A stretch of DNA of 64,000 nucleotides from Eubacteriales bacterium (lineage in GTDB: Bacteria > Bacillota > Clostridia > Oscillospirales > Butyricicoccaceae), in the NCBI GenBank assembly GCA_030539335.1, contig JAUNSG010000008.1, positions 61,448-125,447 on the forward strand, written 5' to 3'. Below the pieces are notes generated by a model. The model was not told the origin of the DNA and did no database searches. It saw only the letters and a list, made by a program, of their open reading frames with translations. Below, in pieces: positions 44,319 through 53,545 of this stretch (position 1 is the stretch's first letter; every line of letters starts with the position of its first letter). The position numbers and the translations under genes were made by a program.

Positions 44319-45090
44319 TATTCTCACGCTCTTCCCCGAGCTGATCGATGGCGTCATGCAGCAAAGCATCATTGGCCGCGCCCAGTCCGCCGGTCTCGTC
44401 TCCATCCGTCCCGTCAACATCCGTGACTACACGACAGACAAACACAATCGCGTGGATGATACGCCCTACGGCGGCGGCAAGGGGATGGTCATGCAGGCGG
44501 ATCCCCTGTATCGCTGCCATCAGGCCGTCACGGAGGGAAAGCACGTTCATACCATCCTGATGAGCGCACAGGGACAGCGCTTCTCCCAGGAAAGAGCCCG
44601 CCAACTGCTTCAGGCACACGACCATCTCATTCTGGTCTGCGGGCATTACGAAGGCATCGACCAGCGCTTCATCGACGAATGCGTCGACGAGGAAATTTCC
44701 CTCGGCGATTTCGTCCTGACCGGCGGTGAAATTCCGGCCATGGCGGTGGCGGATGCCATCTGCCGTATGGTTCCCGGTGTGCTGGCGGATGCGGTATGCT
44801 TCACCGATGAGAGCCATTGGAACGGCCTTCTCGAATATCCGCAGTACACCAAACCGGCTGTCTGGCACGACCATGCGGTACCGGATGTCCTGCTGTCCGG
44901 CCATCACGAACGAATTGATACATGGCGGCGCAGAAAAAGCCTGGAACGCACCCGGGACCGCCGTCCCGATCTGTTTGCTCAATTCCAGCCGGACAACAAG
45001 CGCGATCAAACGCTGTTGGAAGAAGTCCGGCAGAATTCTTCCTGCAAACCGCCCGACGACTCCTCCAGTGAAGAAAAAAACCAGAAATAA
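44308..45090 (+). CDS. trmD: tRNA (guanine-N1-)-methyltransferase TrmD
   Basis: 260-residue SPOUT methyltransferase making m1G37 and preventing +1 frameshifts. Starts MTIDILTLFPELIDG; knot residues visible in DDTPYGGGKGMVMQ (about 50-63), CGHYEGIDQRF (about 112-122) and EISLGDFVLTGGE (about 130-143). The C-terminal 20 residues are Ser/Lys-rich and look dispensable. Start overlaps rimM by 11 bases. rplS, often next, is absent here. Confidence 0.97.
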   Translation: MTIDILTLFPELIDGVMQQSIIGRAQSAGLVSIRPVNIRDYTTDKHNRVDDTPYGGGKGMVMQADPLYRCHQAVTEGKHVHTILMSAQGQRFSQERARQLLQAHDHLILVCGHYEGIDQRFIDECVDEEISLGDFVLTGGEIPAMAVADAICRMVPGVLADAVCFTDESHWNGLLEYPQYTKPAVWHDHAVPDVLLSGHHERIDTWRRRKSLERTRDRRPDLFAQFQPDNKRDQTLLEEVRQNSSCKPPDDSSSEEKNQK

Positions 45091-45114
45091 CCGCTTGAAT
45101 TTCTACCCCTTTGC

Positions 45115-45143
45115 TTGCTTTTGTGACAATTTTCGTTTATACT
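45115..45143 (+). promoter_or_regulatory. Promoter of the LCP gene
   Basis: TTGCTT (45115-45120), 17 bases, TATACT (45138-45143), 27 bases before the start codon. Confidence 0.7.
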
Positions 45144-45169
45144 AGACTGGTAATGAAAGGAGCGGTATA

Positions 45170-46192
45170 ATGAAGAAATTTTCCATACTCATCTATATAT
45201 GCCTGGTTCTCGTCATCATCGGTGGCATCGGTTTTGGAACGGTCCACTATCTGTTTGGCGGACTGGAAAAGGACTCGTCGTTCCGCGATGCACTGGATCG
45301 CCTGGAATCGGACTACTCCAGTGCTTCCAAGGATTCGGATGCACTGAAAAATGCAAATATTACAAACATTGCCATCTTTGGTGTTGATACCGAATCGGGC
45401 GACAGCGGCCGTTCGGATGCTACCATGATCGTCTCTTTGGACAATGAGCATGACAAAATCAAAATCACCTCGATCGCCCGCGACTCGCTGGTTCACATCC
45501 CACAGCGAGACACGTATGAGAAGTTTACCCACGCTTATGCGTACGGCGGCGCCAGCCTTTCGGTTGCAACGCTGAACGAAAACTTCAATACGGACATCAA
45601 GGATTACATCTCGGTCAACTTCAGCGAGATGGCAAGCATCATTGATCTGGTCGGCGGCGTAGAAATCGATATGTCCGAGGCGGAACTCAATCATATCTCC
45701 CGTTACACCAGCGATACCTCGGGTCTCTCCGTCGGTAAAATCACGGTAAATGGCGAACAGGCGGTTGCCTATTCCCGTATCCGTTATATCGACAGCGACT
45801 ATCAGCGCAATGGCCGTCAGCGGGAAGTGTTGAATTCCCTCTTTGAAAAGGCCAGAAAGATGAAGAAGACGGAATATCCGGCCTTCATTAAGCAGTGCCT
45901 GTCCCTCTGCACGACTTCTCTGGATTACAAGGAACTGGTTTCCATGTCCTCCATCCTCGCGAAGTCGGATTTGGAACTGGAGCAGTTCTCCGTCCCGCTG
46001 GAGACTACCTGTGATGTCTGGGGCGGTATTCAGGCTTCGTCCGGCGCTTGGGTTTATATCTATAACACCAGACGCGCTTCGGCGGATCTGCTGGAATTTA
46101 TCTATGAGGATATTTACGATAACGCAAATATTACCCTCCCGGAGGCAACCGTCACCAAGGACTTTGTCCAGCCGGAAGACAGACAGAGCTAA
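45170..46192 (+). CDS. LytR-CpsA-Psr (LCP) family wall-polymer ligase
   Basis: 340 residues. One N-terminal membrane anchor (about 5-27) places the domain outside the cell. LCP core: IFGVDTESGDSGRSDATMIVSLD near 65-88, ITSIARDSLVHIP near 95-107 with the phosphate-binding Arg, and AVAYSRIRYIDSDYQRNGRQREVLNSL near 197-223. LCP proteins transfer undecaprenyl-linked wall polymers onto peptidoglycan. Own promoter and terminator. Confidence 0.93.
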   Translation: MKKFSILIYICLVLVIIGGIGFGTVHYLFGGLEKDSSFRDALDRLESDYSSASKDSDALKNANITNIAIFGVDTESGDSGRSDATMIVSLDNEHDKIKITSIARDSLVHIPQRDTYEKFTHAYAYGGASLSVATLNENFNTDIKDYISVNFSEMASIIDLVGGVEIDMSEAELNHISRYTSDTSGLSVGKITVNGEQAVAYSRIRYIDSDYQRNGRQREVLNSLFEKARKMKKTEYPAFIKQCLSLCTTSLDYKELVSMSSILAKSDLELEQFSVPLETTCDVWGGIQASSGAWVYIYNTRRASADLLEFIYEDIYDNANITLPEATVTKDFVQPEDRQS

Positions 46193-46204
46193 TCAAACGA
46201 CCAC

Positions 46205-46246
46205 AACCGCCGAATCAGCAACATGGATTCGGCGGTTTTTGTTTTC
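46205..46246 (+). terminator. Terminator of the LCP gene
   Basis: AACCGCCGAATC (46205-46216) pairs with GATTCGGCGGTT (46226-46237), followed by TTTGTTTT. Confidence 0.88.
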
Positions 46247-46278
46247 CACACTTCTCTCGAGGAAAAGGAGGTCATCGT

Positions 46279-47058
46279 ATGCCAATGGCTTATAATGCAC
46301 AGGAAGAATTTCACCTTTTGATCCGTCCCGGAGAGGTCGGCGCATATGTCATCCTGACCGGGGACCCCGGACGCTGTGAGGTAATTGCACAGAATCTGGA
46401 GCAAGCCCACCTCGTGGCGTCCAATCGCGAATTTACCATCTATACCGGTCTGCTGGATGGCGAGCCGGTCTCCGTATGCTCAACCGGCATCGGTGGCCCT
46501 TCCGCGGCGATTGCGCTGGAGGAGCTCATTCACTGCGGCGCGCATACCTTTATCCGTGTCGGCTCCTCCGGCGGCATGGATATCGATGTCCTGGGTGGGG
46601 ATCTCGTCGTCGCCAGCGGTGCTATCCGTGCCGAAGGGACTACACGGGAATATGCCCCGATTGAATTCCCCGCTGTCGCAGATGTCACGGTGACCAATGC
46701 CCTCGCCTCGGCGGCTCGTGCTCTTGGATTCCGCTATCATGTCGGTGTCGTGCAAAGCAAGGATTCCTTCTATGGCCAGCACGATCCCGCCAGTATGCCC
46801 GTCGCTCCCCTATTGCAGGCAAACTGGGATGCCTGGCTGCGCTGTGGCGCTCTGGCAAGCGAAATGGAGTGCGCTGCACTGTTTATCGTCGGCAGCGTCC
46901 GCCGGGTGCGTGTCGGCGCCGTCCTAACCGTTCTCGGCAACCAGACACGCCGGGAACAGGGATTGGAGGACATTCAGTATCACCAGACCGATCGCGTCAT
47001 CGCCACTGCGGTCGAGGCGTTCCGGCGGATTATCGCAGAGGACAAAAAACAAAGCTGA
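46279..47058 (+). CDS. Nucleoside phosphorylase, uridine phosphorylase-like
   Basis: 259 residues of the NP-I fold. Phosphate loop ILTGDPGRCEVIA near 26-38, RVGSSGGMD near 96, VVQSKDSFYG near 160, and ALASEMECAAL near 196-206 which closes the ribose site. Overall wording is closest to uridine phosphorylase (Udp), which cleaves uridine to uracil and ribose-1-phosphate for salvage. Start ATG behind AAAAGGAGG. Followed by a terminator. Confidence 0.88.
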   Translation: MPMAYNAQEEFHLLIRPGEVGAYVILTGDPGRCEVIAQNLEQAHLVASNREFTIYTGLLDGEPVSVCSTGIGGPSAAIALEELIHCGAHTFIRVGSSGGMDIDVLGGDLVVASGAIRAEGTTREYAPIEFPAVADVTVTNALASAARALGFRYHVGVVQSKDSFYGQHDPASMPVAPLLQANWDAWLRCGALASEMECAALFIVGSVRRVRVGAVLTVLGNQTRREQGLEDIQYHQTDRVIATAVEAFRRIIAEDKKQS

Positions 47059-47060
47059 GG

Positions 47061-47095
47061 AAAAACGGCATGACCAAATGGTCATGCCGTTTTTG
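47061..47095. terminator. Bidirectional terminator after the nucleoside phosphorylase
   Basis: AAAAACGGCATGACCA and TGGTCATGCCGTTTTT are perfect 16-base arms with a 2-base loop, with A- and T-runs on the two sides. It separates two convergent genes. Confidence 0.9.
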
Positions 47096-47106
47096 TATTC
47101 CCTTAT

Positions 47107-48849
47107 TTATTTTTCCAGCCGTGCGCCGCATTTCGTACAGAAATTATCCGAACATCTCATTCGGTTTCCACACTTAATGCAGAAAATATAATCGCGTGCA
47201 ATCGGCCGCTCCGGTTCCGTCGGCGGATCCATCATCTCCTGAATATCCGAGGAAACCTGCTGCGAAAGCGTCCCATAATCCGGCTCTATCTGTGTATCCA
47301 TCGAAACGCGAACCGTCGCATCCGAAACCGCTTCTTCCTCCTGCGGTATGTCGTCCGGAATGATCTGTGTCTGCTGCACGTCGTCCCCTGCCGTTGGATC
47401 GGGAACCGGCTGCGTGCCATAGCTCTGTGGGATTTCTTCTTCCATCGCAGATACCGGTACCGTCGGCTCATCGTATATCGGCTGTACCGGGGATACCGGC
47501 GCAGCCGGCTGCTGGGATTCGGTCGCTCCCGGATACTCCGGCGGCACCGGATTCGAATACATCTGCTGTGCCTGACGCGACGCCGCATATTGCTGCTGGC
47601 GCAGGTTGGCGGCCTCTGCCTGCTCGGTTGCGCGTCCCACAAGCTTCTTTCCCCGTTCCGTCTTCAAAAACGTCATCAGCGCCATGATATCCAGATATAC
47701 AATGACCACAACGCCACAGAAATAAATCCATGTACTGATACTGCCCATTGCATAAGAAAGCAAATTCAAGTCGTACGGCAGTGCACGAAGCAGCAACAGG
47801 GTCAAACTGATAAAAATAGCTTCAAACCGCTGTGAGGCAAAGCACAGGAGGCAAAGCGCCAGAGGAAGCACGAACAGCTCCGCACTGTTTGTCAGGAACA
47901 AAATCGCGGTGACAAGATACAAAAGAATATGGGCATACGGAAGGATGGTTCCCGCCACCTTATTCTTCCCAAGATACGCTGTGACCGATTGGCAAAGCGC
48001 TTCCGTCTCCTCGGAGATCTCCTGATCGGCCAGACGTCTGGATAGATTCCCAGTGGCCGAAAAGGCCGCACCGGTGGCTGCTGTCGCCGCGCCGGAGAAG
48101 CCCGTTTTCCCTCGCGGTGCGCCCGAAGAAGCTGTCTTTTCCTGCCATCCTCTGGAGCGCGGGCCAGGGGGTGTTCCATATGGGTTCCTCTTGAACTGAT
48201 AATAAATGCCGGCAGCCGAACACAAGAGGCCGAGAATCCAACTAATCGTCCCCGTATTCTGGTGAAGCGTCATGAACAGGCAGTTAACGGCGCTAAAGCC
48301 ACTGAGTCCGGTGGAAATGATAATCAGCGGACGGGAGAAAAGTACACCCAGAATGCCGCCCAGAACAAAGCCGATCAAAAAGGCAATCACAAGAATAGCA
48401 AAATTATCATCCTGTGTCACGAGCAGCGAAACGAACGCAATCAGCAGAAATACCAGGCCAATATAGCAGCCGGTCGTGAGAAACACGCCAATTTGGTAGA
48501 CGCGATACGCAAGAACCGCACCGCCGATTCCGCCGATCAAAAAGAAAAGGAACGTCACAAGTCCCGACTCGGTCGCGGCCCCGATCGCAGTAAACAGACC
48601 CGCTCCAACGAAAAATCCCTGGATAGCCGCAAAAATGCGGAACAGCCGATAGCCAAAAAAGCACTGGATCAATCCAATGACCGTGCTGAGCAGGAAGAAA
48701 ACCGTCAAAGCGCCGATCAGGGCGCGGACGCCCGGAATGTAAGACCCAGCAGCATTTAAAATATCCCATATATTGAGATTCCCCTGCAGAATCTGCTGAA
48801 GGATCTGGTCATAATCCAAGCCATTATACATCGTGTATGTGTCGAACAT
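47107..48849 (-). CDS. DUF4203/TM7S3-like membrane protein with C-terminal zinc ribbon
   Basis: 580 residues. Residues about 45-215 form seven closely packed hydrophobic segments rich in Gly (FFLIGGIGGAVLAYRVYQIGVFLTTG, FLIGFVLGGILGVLFSRPLII), the TM198/TM7S3-like pattern. A second cluster of about four segments is at 300-400. Then a Gln/Pro/Glu-rich, probably disordered stretch (about 410-545), and finally a zinc ribbon CIKCGNRM...CTKCGARL at the C-terminus. Function unknown. Start codon behind GGAGGGGTG. Not in an operon. Confidence 0.7.
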   Translation of the reverse strand: MFDTYTMYNGLDYDQILQQILQGNLNIWDILNAAGSYIPGVRALIGALTVFFLLSTVIGLIQCFFGYRLFRIFAAIQGFFVGAGLFTAIGAATESGLVTFLFFLIGGIGGAVLAYRVYQIGVFLTTGCYIGLVFLLIAFVSLLVTQDDNFAILVIAFLIGFVLGGILGVLFSRPLIIISTGLSGFSAVNCLFMTLHQNTGTISWILGLLCSAAGIYYQFKRNPYGTPPGPRSRGWQEKTASSGAPRGKTGFSGAATAATGAAFSATGNLSRRLADQEISEETEALCQSVTAYLGKNKVAGTILPYAHILLYLVTAILFLTNSAELFVLPLALCLLCFASQRFEAIFISLTLLLLRALPYDLNLLSYAMGSISTWIYFCGVVVIVYLDIMALMTFLKTERGKKLVGRATEQAEAANLRQQQYAASRQAQQMYSNPVPPEYPGATESQQPAAPVSPVQPIYDEPTVPVSAMEEEIPQSYGTQPVPDPTAGDDVQQTQIIPDDIPQEEEAVSDATVRVSMDTQIEPDYGTLSQQVSSDIQEMMDPPTEPERPIARDYIFCIKCGNRMRCSDNFCTKCGARLEK

Positions 48850-49015
48850 CGATACACCCCTCCTTTACACTGTTATTTCATACTATATCATAAGATGCCG
48901 TTTTTTTCAATCTTTCCGTCGAATCCGTGAGAAAACCGGCGGTTCGACGACCTTTTTCCGCGAAACAGACACCTCTGTACACGCCTTCCACTATATTGTA
49001 TATAGGAGGTGCAGC

Positions 49016-49819
49016 ATGAATAATCTTGTCTTAATGGCATTGATCGCCACGCTCGGCACGTGGTTTGTAACCGCGCTGGGAGCGGCAACCGTTGTCTTCT
49101 TCAAATCCCCAAATCAGAAAGCGCTGAACCTAATGCTCGGTTTCGCTTCCGGTGTCATGATTGCAGCGAGCTTTTGGTCGCTTCTGCAGCCCGCTATCGA
49201 GCGCGCAGAAATCTCTTCCCACCTTCCCGCCTATTTTGTGGCAACGATTGGGTTCCTTTTCGGCGCCCTATTTATGTGGGGATCGGACAAAACGGTCACG
49301 TTTGCGAGAAAAAAAGCGGATAGTACACAAGGAAAGCCAAATGAACGGCTCAATCGAATCATTATGCTGGTTCTTTCCATCACGCTTCACAACATACCGG
49401 AGGGTTTAGCAATCGGTGTGGCGTTTGGCGCATTGCAAAATGGCGGCTTTAGCACCGAGAGCCTCATGGGAGCGATTGTCATCGCCGTCGGAATCGGGCT
49501 GCAAAACTTCCCGGAAGGGGCGGCTGTTTCCGTCCCACTTCGGAGAGAAGGGTATTCCAGAAAACGAAGCTTCCTGATTGGGCAGGCTTCGGGGCTGGTT
49601 GAACCGATCTCCGGTGTCATCGGCGCCCTGCTGGTCGTCTATGTGGAGGCGATGCTGCCCTATGCCCTCTCGTTTGCGGCCGGCGCCATGATTTTAGTCG
49701 CTGTCCATGAGCTTATCCCGGAATGCCAAAAAAATCAGCAGGCACAGCCCTATATCGCAACCATGGGAATTGTTGTCGGGTTTGCGCTCATGATGCTGCT
49801 CGATGTTATGCTGGGATAA
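49016..49819 (+). CDS. ZIP family metal transporter, second copy
   Basis: 267 residues, eight membrane segments. Metal-site motifs HNIPEGLAIGVAFG and LQNFPEGAAVS match the copy at 12278-13060; both share the GFASGVMIAASFWSLL-type second segment. ATG 49016 is 7 bases after AGGAGG; codons open further upstream precede the promoter region. Own terminator follows. Which metal it carries, and why two copies are kept 36 kb apart, is not evident. Confidence 0.92.
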   Translation: MNNLVLMALIATLGTWFVTALGAATVVFFKSPNQKALNLMLGFASGVMIAASFWSLLQPAIERAEISSHLPAYFVATIGFLFGALFMWGSDKTVTFARKKADSTQGKPNERLNRIIMLVLSITLHNIPEGLAIGVAFGALQNGGFSTESLMGAIVIAVGIGLQNFPEGAAVSVPLRREGYSRKRSFLIGQASGLVEPISGVIGALLVVYVEAMLPYALSFAAGAMILVAVHELIPECQKNQQAQPYIATMGIVVGFALMMLLDVMLG

Positions 49820-49828
49820 CGAGATGAG

Positions 49829-49880
49829 AAAAAGAGTCTTGACTTTGCCTGTTTCTTCCGGGCTTTGTCAGACTCTTTTT
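49829..49880. terminator. Terminator between ZIP copy 2 and ABC pair 3
   Basis: AAAAAGAGTCT (49829-49839) and AGACTCTTTTT (49870-49880) are perfect 11-base arms with further pairing inside. Works for both convergent units. Confidence 0.8.
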
Positions 49881-49895
49881 CTGTTTACACTTTGA

Positions 49896-51605
49896 TTATG
49901 CGGTTAAGCACTGCTCTGCCGCCCACATGGCGGCATACTTTCCCCGCTGCTGCAAAAGCTCGGTATGCGTTCCGGACTCTGCAATCTTGCCCCCGGACAC
50001 CACCAGAATTTGATCGGCATTCTTCACAATCGACAGCGTATGGGCGATCATCACTACGGTCTTTTTCTGTTCCAGCAGACGCAGGATGGCCTGTTTGACC
50101 GCCAGCTCGTTTTCAATATCCAGATTCGCCGTCGCCTCGTCCAGCAGCAGGATCGGGCTGTTTTTCAAAATAGCGCGGGCAATCGAAAGGCGCTGCCGCT
50201 CACCGCCGGAGAGCAGGCTTCCGTTCTCGCCAATCTCGGTTTCATACCCCTGCTCCATCTTCCGAATGAATCCATCGCAGTTGGCGGCACGGCAGGCGGC
50301 CTCCACCTCCTCGTCGGTAGCGGAGGGTCGCGCATGGCGGATATTCTCCCGCACCGTATCATTGAACAGGAAAACATCCTGATCGACCATCGAGATCTGT
50401 TCGAGCACCCGCTCCGCCGCCACATCGCAGATATCCCGTCCGCCAATGGCAATGCTTCCTCTGTCCGCCTCATAATACTTGGAAATCAGGTTCAGAATGG
50501 TGGACTTGCCGGAGCCGGAGTCCCCCACGATCGCGGTCAGCTTCTGATCCTCTGCATGAAAGCTCACTCCCTGTAAGACCGGCTCGCCCTTTACATAGGA
50601 GAAGCGCACATTGCGGAAGGTGATGTCGTGAGCGGGTACGACAAGCGGGTCAGCGCTGCCGGACTCCTCCGGTTCGTCCGCCACCTTTTGGATATTGGCC
50701 TTGGAGATCATCAGGTTCTTCCAACTAAACAGATCGATCGAGATGGTGGTCAGCAGCTTGGTCAGAAGAATGGGCATCATGGACACCATCAAGTAATCCG
50801 CACTGCGCAAGGCTCCCGCCGCCCAGGGCCGCGCCGCCAGTGCCATAATCAGCGGCACGGTCAGGTAGACAAGGATGTTGAATCCAAATCCCACCGGGAT
50901 TCCCTTTGCCTCGTACTGGTAGCTCACATCGCTGAAATCCTTCATGACCTGGGTAGTGGCCTTGTTCCTGGTTCCTCCCACACCGTAGGCCCGGAAGGTC
51001 TGGATGCCGGAGACATACTCCACAATGCTGCTCACCGCTTCGGCGCAGATCGCATTTCGGGCGGTACCGTATTTTTTCACAATCCGGAACGACAGCCACA
51101 AATCCGGAATCAGCAGCAGCACAGCTGCCAGCAGAATCAGACCGGCCGGAAGATAAACCACACAGGTAAACCCTACCAGTACGGCGGACAGCGTGACATT
51201 CTTTGCGATGTTCCCGGAATCGTGGGTCAAAATCTTTTCATAGTTTGCCACATCGCTGGTCATTGTGTTGACATACTGTCCCACCTGTCCCTGTGTGAAC
51301 CGGGCAAGCGGAATTCGCTTGAATTTATCGCCCAAGAACAGCCGCAGCCGCATGGATACCGCCGCGCCGCCTATCTGTACCTTGACATAGCCGGTGCTGT
51401 AAATCGCCAGCCGCAGCACAAAGATGACCGCCAGCATTCCGGCAATCTGCTGAATGACCTGCGCCGTGACCGTGCCATTCAGGAGATGCCGAAGAATCAG
51501 ATAAATGGACAGATAGGTACAGCCGGACAGCAATCCCTCGATGACGGTCAGGACAATGCCGCAATAAAAGGCCGGTGTTTTACAAAATGGAGATTTCGAC
51601 TTCAT
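49896..51605 (-). CDS. ABC half-transporter, permease-ATPase fusion (pair 3, second subunit)
   Basis: 569 residues: six membrane helices then an ATPase domain with GDSGSGKST, LSGGERQR and ILLLDEATANLDIENE. Overlaps the partner by 4 bases (ATGA). Its D-loop lacks the DPENE wording of pairs 1 and 2, so this pair is a more distant relative, closer to general heterodimeric exporters or to other siderophore-type pairs. Confidence 0.88.
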   Translation of the reverse strand: MKSKSPFCKTPAFYCGIVLTVIEGLLSGCTYLSIYLILRHLLNGTVTAQVIQQIAGMLAVIFVLRLAIYSTGYVKVQIGGAAVSMRLRLFLGDKFKRIPLARFTQGQVGQYVNTMTSDVANYEKILTHDSGNIAKNVTLSAVLVGFTCVVYLPAGLILLAAVLLLIPDLWLSFRIVKKYGTARNAICAEAVSSIVEYVSGIQTFRAYGVGGTRNKATTQVMKDFSDVSYQYEAKGIPVGFGFNILVYLTVPLIMALAARPWAAGALRSADYLMVSMMPILLTKLLTTISIDLFSWKNLMISKANIQKVADEPEESGSADPLVVPAHDITFRNVRFSYVKGEPVLQGVSFHAEDQKLTAIVGDSGSGKSTILNLISKYYEADRGSIAIGGRDICDVAAERVLEQISMVDQDVFLFNDTVRENIRHARPSATDEEVEAACRAANCDGFIRKMEQGYETEIGENGSLLSGGERQRLSIARAILKNSPILLLDEATANLDIENELAVKQAILRLLEQKKTVVMIAHTLSIVKNADQILVVSGGKIAESGTHTELLQQRGKYAAMWAAEQCLTA

Positions 51606-53362
51606 GATGCATCTCCTCCTTTCCGTGCGTAGGTGATCTCCCGTGCCCTTTCATAGTCCGCCCAGACTCTTTGATAATAGGCATTCTCTGCGCGCACCTG
51701 TTCGTGCGCACCACAGCAGGTGATCGTGTGGTTCTCCACCACAGCTACTTTGTCACACAGCTTTACTGCTCCCAGCCGATGCGCGACAATCAGAACCGTC
51801 TTTCCCCGGCACAAATTTTCAATGGCACGGTCGATTTCCACCTGATTTTCCGGATCGGCGGCGGAGGTCGCCTCATCCAAAATCAGGATAGGGGCATTTT
51901 TCAGAATGGCCCGCGCAATGGCAATGCGCTGTCGCTCTCCGCCGGAGAAGCGGGAGCCAAAGGTACCCACTTTGGTGTCATAACCTTCGGGCAGGGAAAG
52001 GATAAAATCGTCGATCTGTGCCTGCTTTGCCGCCGCACGCACCTGCTCCAGTGTGGCATTGGAGCCCATACGGATGTTCTCCAACACGGAATCCCGGGTC
52101 AGGAAGGTATTCTGAAATACAATGGAGATATGCTTTAACAGTTCCTCATAGTCGATCTCCCGCACATCCTTCCCGCCGATGAGCACCTGTCCCCCCTGCA
52201 CGTCGTAGAAGCGTGAAATCAATTGGATGATGGTGCTTTTTCCTGCGCCGGAAGCGCCCACAAAGGCGACCTTCTCCCCGTTCCTCAGACGGAGATTGCA
52301 GTCGGTCAGGATATCGGTTTTTCCATCGTAGGAAAACCGGACGTTCCGCAGTTCGATATCGTGCTGCTCCGGGAACGCACTGCCCCCCGAAAAGACCGGG
52401 ATATCCAGGATTTCTTTTGTTTTAAAGACGCCATTCAGCGCCTGTGCAAACGTCGTTCCCATTTTTTGCAGCGGCAGGATCTCCGTCAAATACAGCGAAC
52501 CCACATAGGCAAACAGCAGGAATACACTGGCGGTAGCCGAGCCGCGCAGGAACAGCAGCCCGCCGATCGGCACCATCAGCAGCATTCCGCATTCCACCAA
52601 AATCAGGAACACGGCATACGGCGGAGCGGTCTTATAGGTGATCTCGTTCCAGATGTCGTTCTCCTCATGGATGGCATCGGAAAACTTTTTGAAGGAACGG
52701 CTGCTCATGTTATATGCCTTGATGAGCCGCATCCCACTGATGTACTCGATCATCACAGAGTTAAACGCGGCCAGGGAGTTGTTGACCCGCTCCATCACGC
52801 CGGACATACGGCAGAACACCAGCGCCATGACCAGGAACGCCAGCGGCAGTGGAATCAGCGACACCAGAGCCAGCGGTACATTCACGGTCAACAGGTAGAG
52901 AAAAATTACAATGGGACCCGTCAGATAGGCAACCAGCTCCGGCATGGTGTGCGCCAGACACAGCTCCAGTTTTTCAATGTCCTCATTGAGCACGGTTTTT
53001 ACATCCCCGCTGCTGCGTTCATCCAAAGCGCCCAGCGGAACCTTGGCCAGATGCTCCGTTACCATGCAGCGGACCCGGAACAACGCACCATAGGCCCCCT
53101 TGTGCGAAAGCACACCGGAACTGCCGAGCAGCACCAGACGAACGATCGTACCGGCCGTGACCAAAATGGCGTTATCCGCGATGATCGCACGGGTACAGGT
53201 TCCGGACAGCACCGCGTCCATCAGCCGATACAGCCCGACATAGGCGGTTACCGCGAACACACCGCTGCCAAAGGCACACAGGATGGAAAGAACCAGCCAT
53301 TTTCGGTATGGCCCCGCCCATCGCAGCAGCAGAGAAAGCGGGTTTTCTTTTTTCTGCTTCAA
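51602..53362 (-). CDS. ABC half-transporter, permease-ATPase fusion (pair 3, first subunit)
   Basis: 586 residues. Membrane domain followed by ATPase domain with GASGAGKST, FSGGERQR and ILILDEATSAADPENQ. I chose the TTG at 53362 (MKQKKENPLS), preceded by GGAAGGAG; the frame is open to 53404 but without an RBS. It faces a divergent AraC gene, and a GTTAG-N6-CTAAC operator lies between the two. Confidence 0.88.
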   Translation of the reverse strand: MKQKKENPLSLLLRWAGPYRKWLVLSILCAFGSGVFAVTAYVGLYRLMDAVLSGTCTRAIIADNAILVTAGTIVRLVLLGSSGVLSHKGAYGALFRVRCMVTEHLAKVPLGALDERSSGDVKTVLNEDIEKLELCLAHTMPELVAYLTGPIVIFLYLLTVNVPLALVSLIPLPLAFLVMALVFCRMSGVMERVNNSLAAFNSVMIEYISGMRLIKAYNMSSRSFKKFSDAIHEENDIWNEITYKTAPPYAVFLILVECGMLLMVPIGGLLFLRGSATASVFLLFAYVGSLYLTEILPLQKMGTTFAQALNGVFKTKEILDIPVFSGGSAFPEQHDIELRNVRFSYDGKTDILTDCNLRLRNGEKVAFVGASGAGKSTIIQLISRFYDVQGGQVLIGGKDVREIDYEELLKHISIVFQNTFLTRDSVLENIRMGSNATLEQVRAAAKQAQIDDFILSLPEGYDTKVGTFGSRFSGGERQRIAIARAILKNAPILILDEATSAADPENQVEIDRAIENLCRGKTVLIVAHRLGAVKLCDKVAVVENHTITCCGAHEQVRAENAYYQRVWADYERAREITYARKGGDAS

Positions 53363-53420
53363 ATTGTTCACTCCTTCCGGCTCTTGCGCGTTGACCGCTG
53401 CCAAGAGCTGTGATAAAATC

Positions 53421-53440
53421 TAGTTAGTTATAGCTAACCG
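53421..53440. promoter_or_regulatory. GTTAG-N6-CTAAC operator between ABC pair 3 and AraC 2
   Basis: TAGTTAG-TTATAG-CTAACCG; core arms GTTAG (53423-53427) and CTAAC (53434-53438) are perfect. It overlaps a TATAAC -10-like box for the transporter pair on the minus strand and could affect both divergent promoters. Confidence 0.6.
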
Positions 53441-53545
53441 CTAAAACAACCATACAAAACCGGGCAGCGCTTTTCAAGAGGACGCGGCGACCTTCGTCCT
53501 TTCTTGATAAACTTGCGTCCGATCGTGGCAAGGGAGCTGAAAGAG

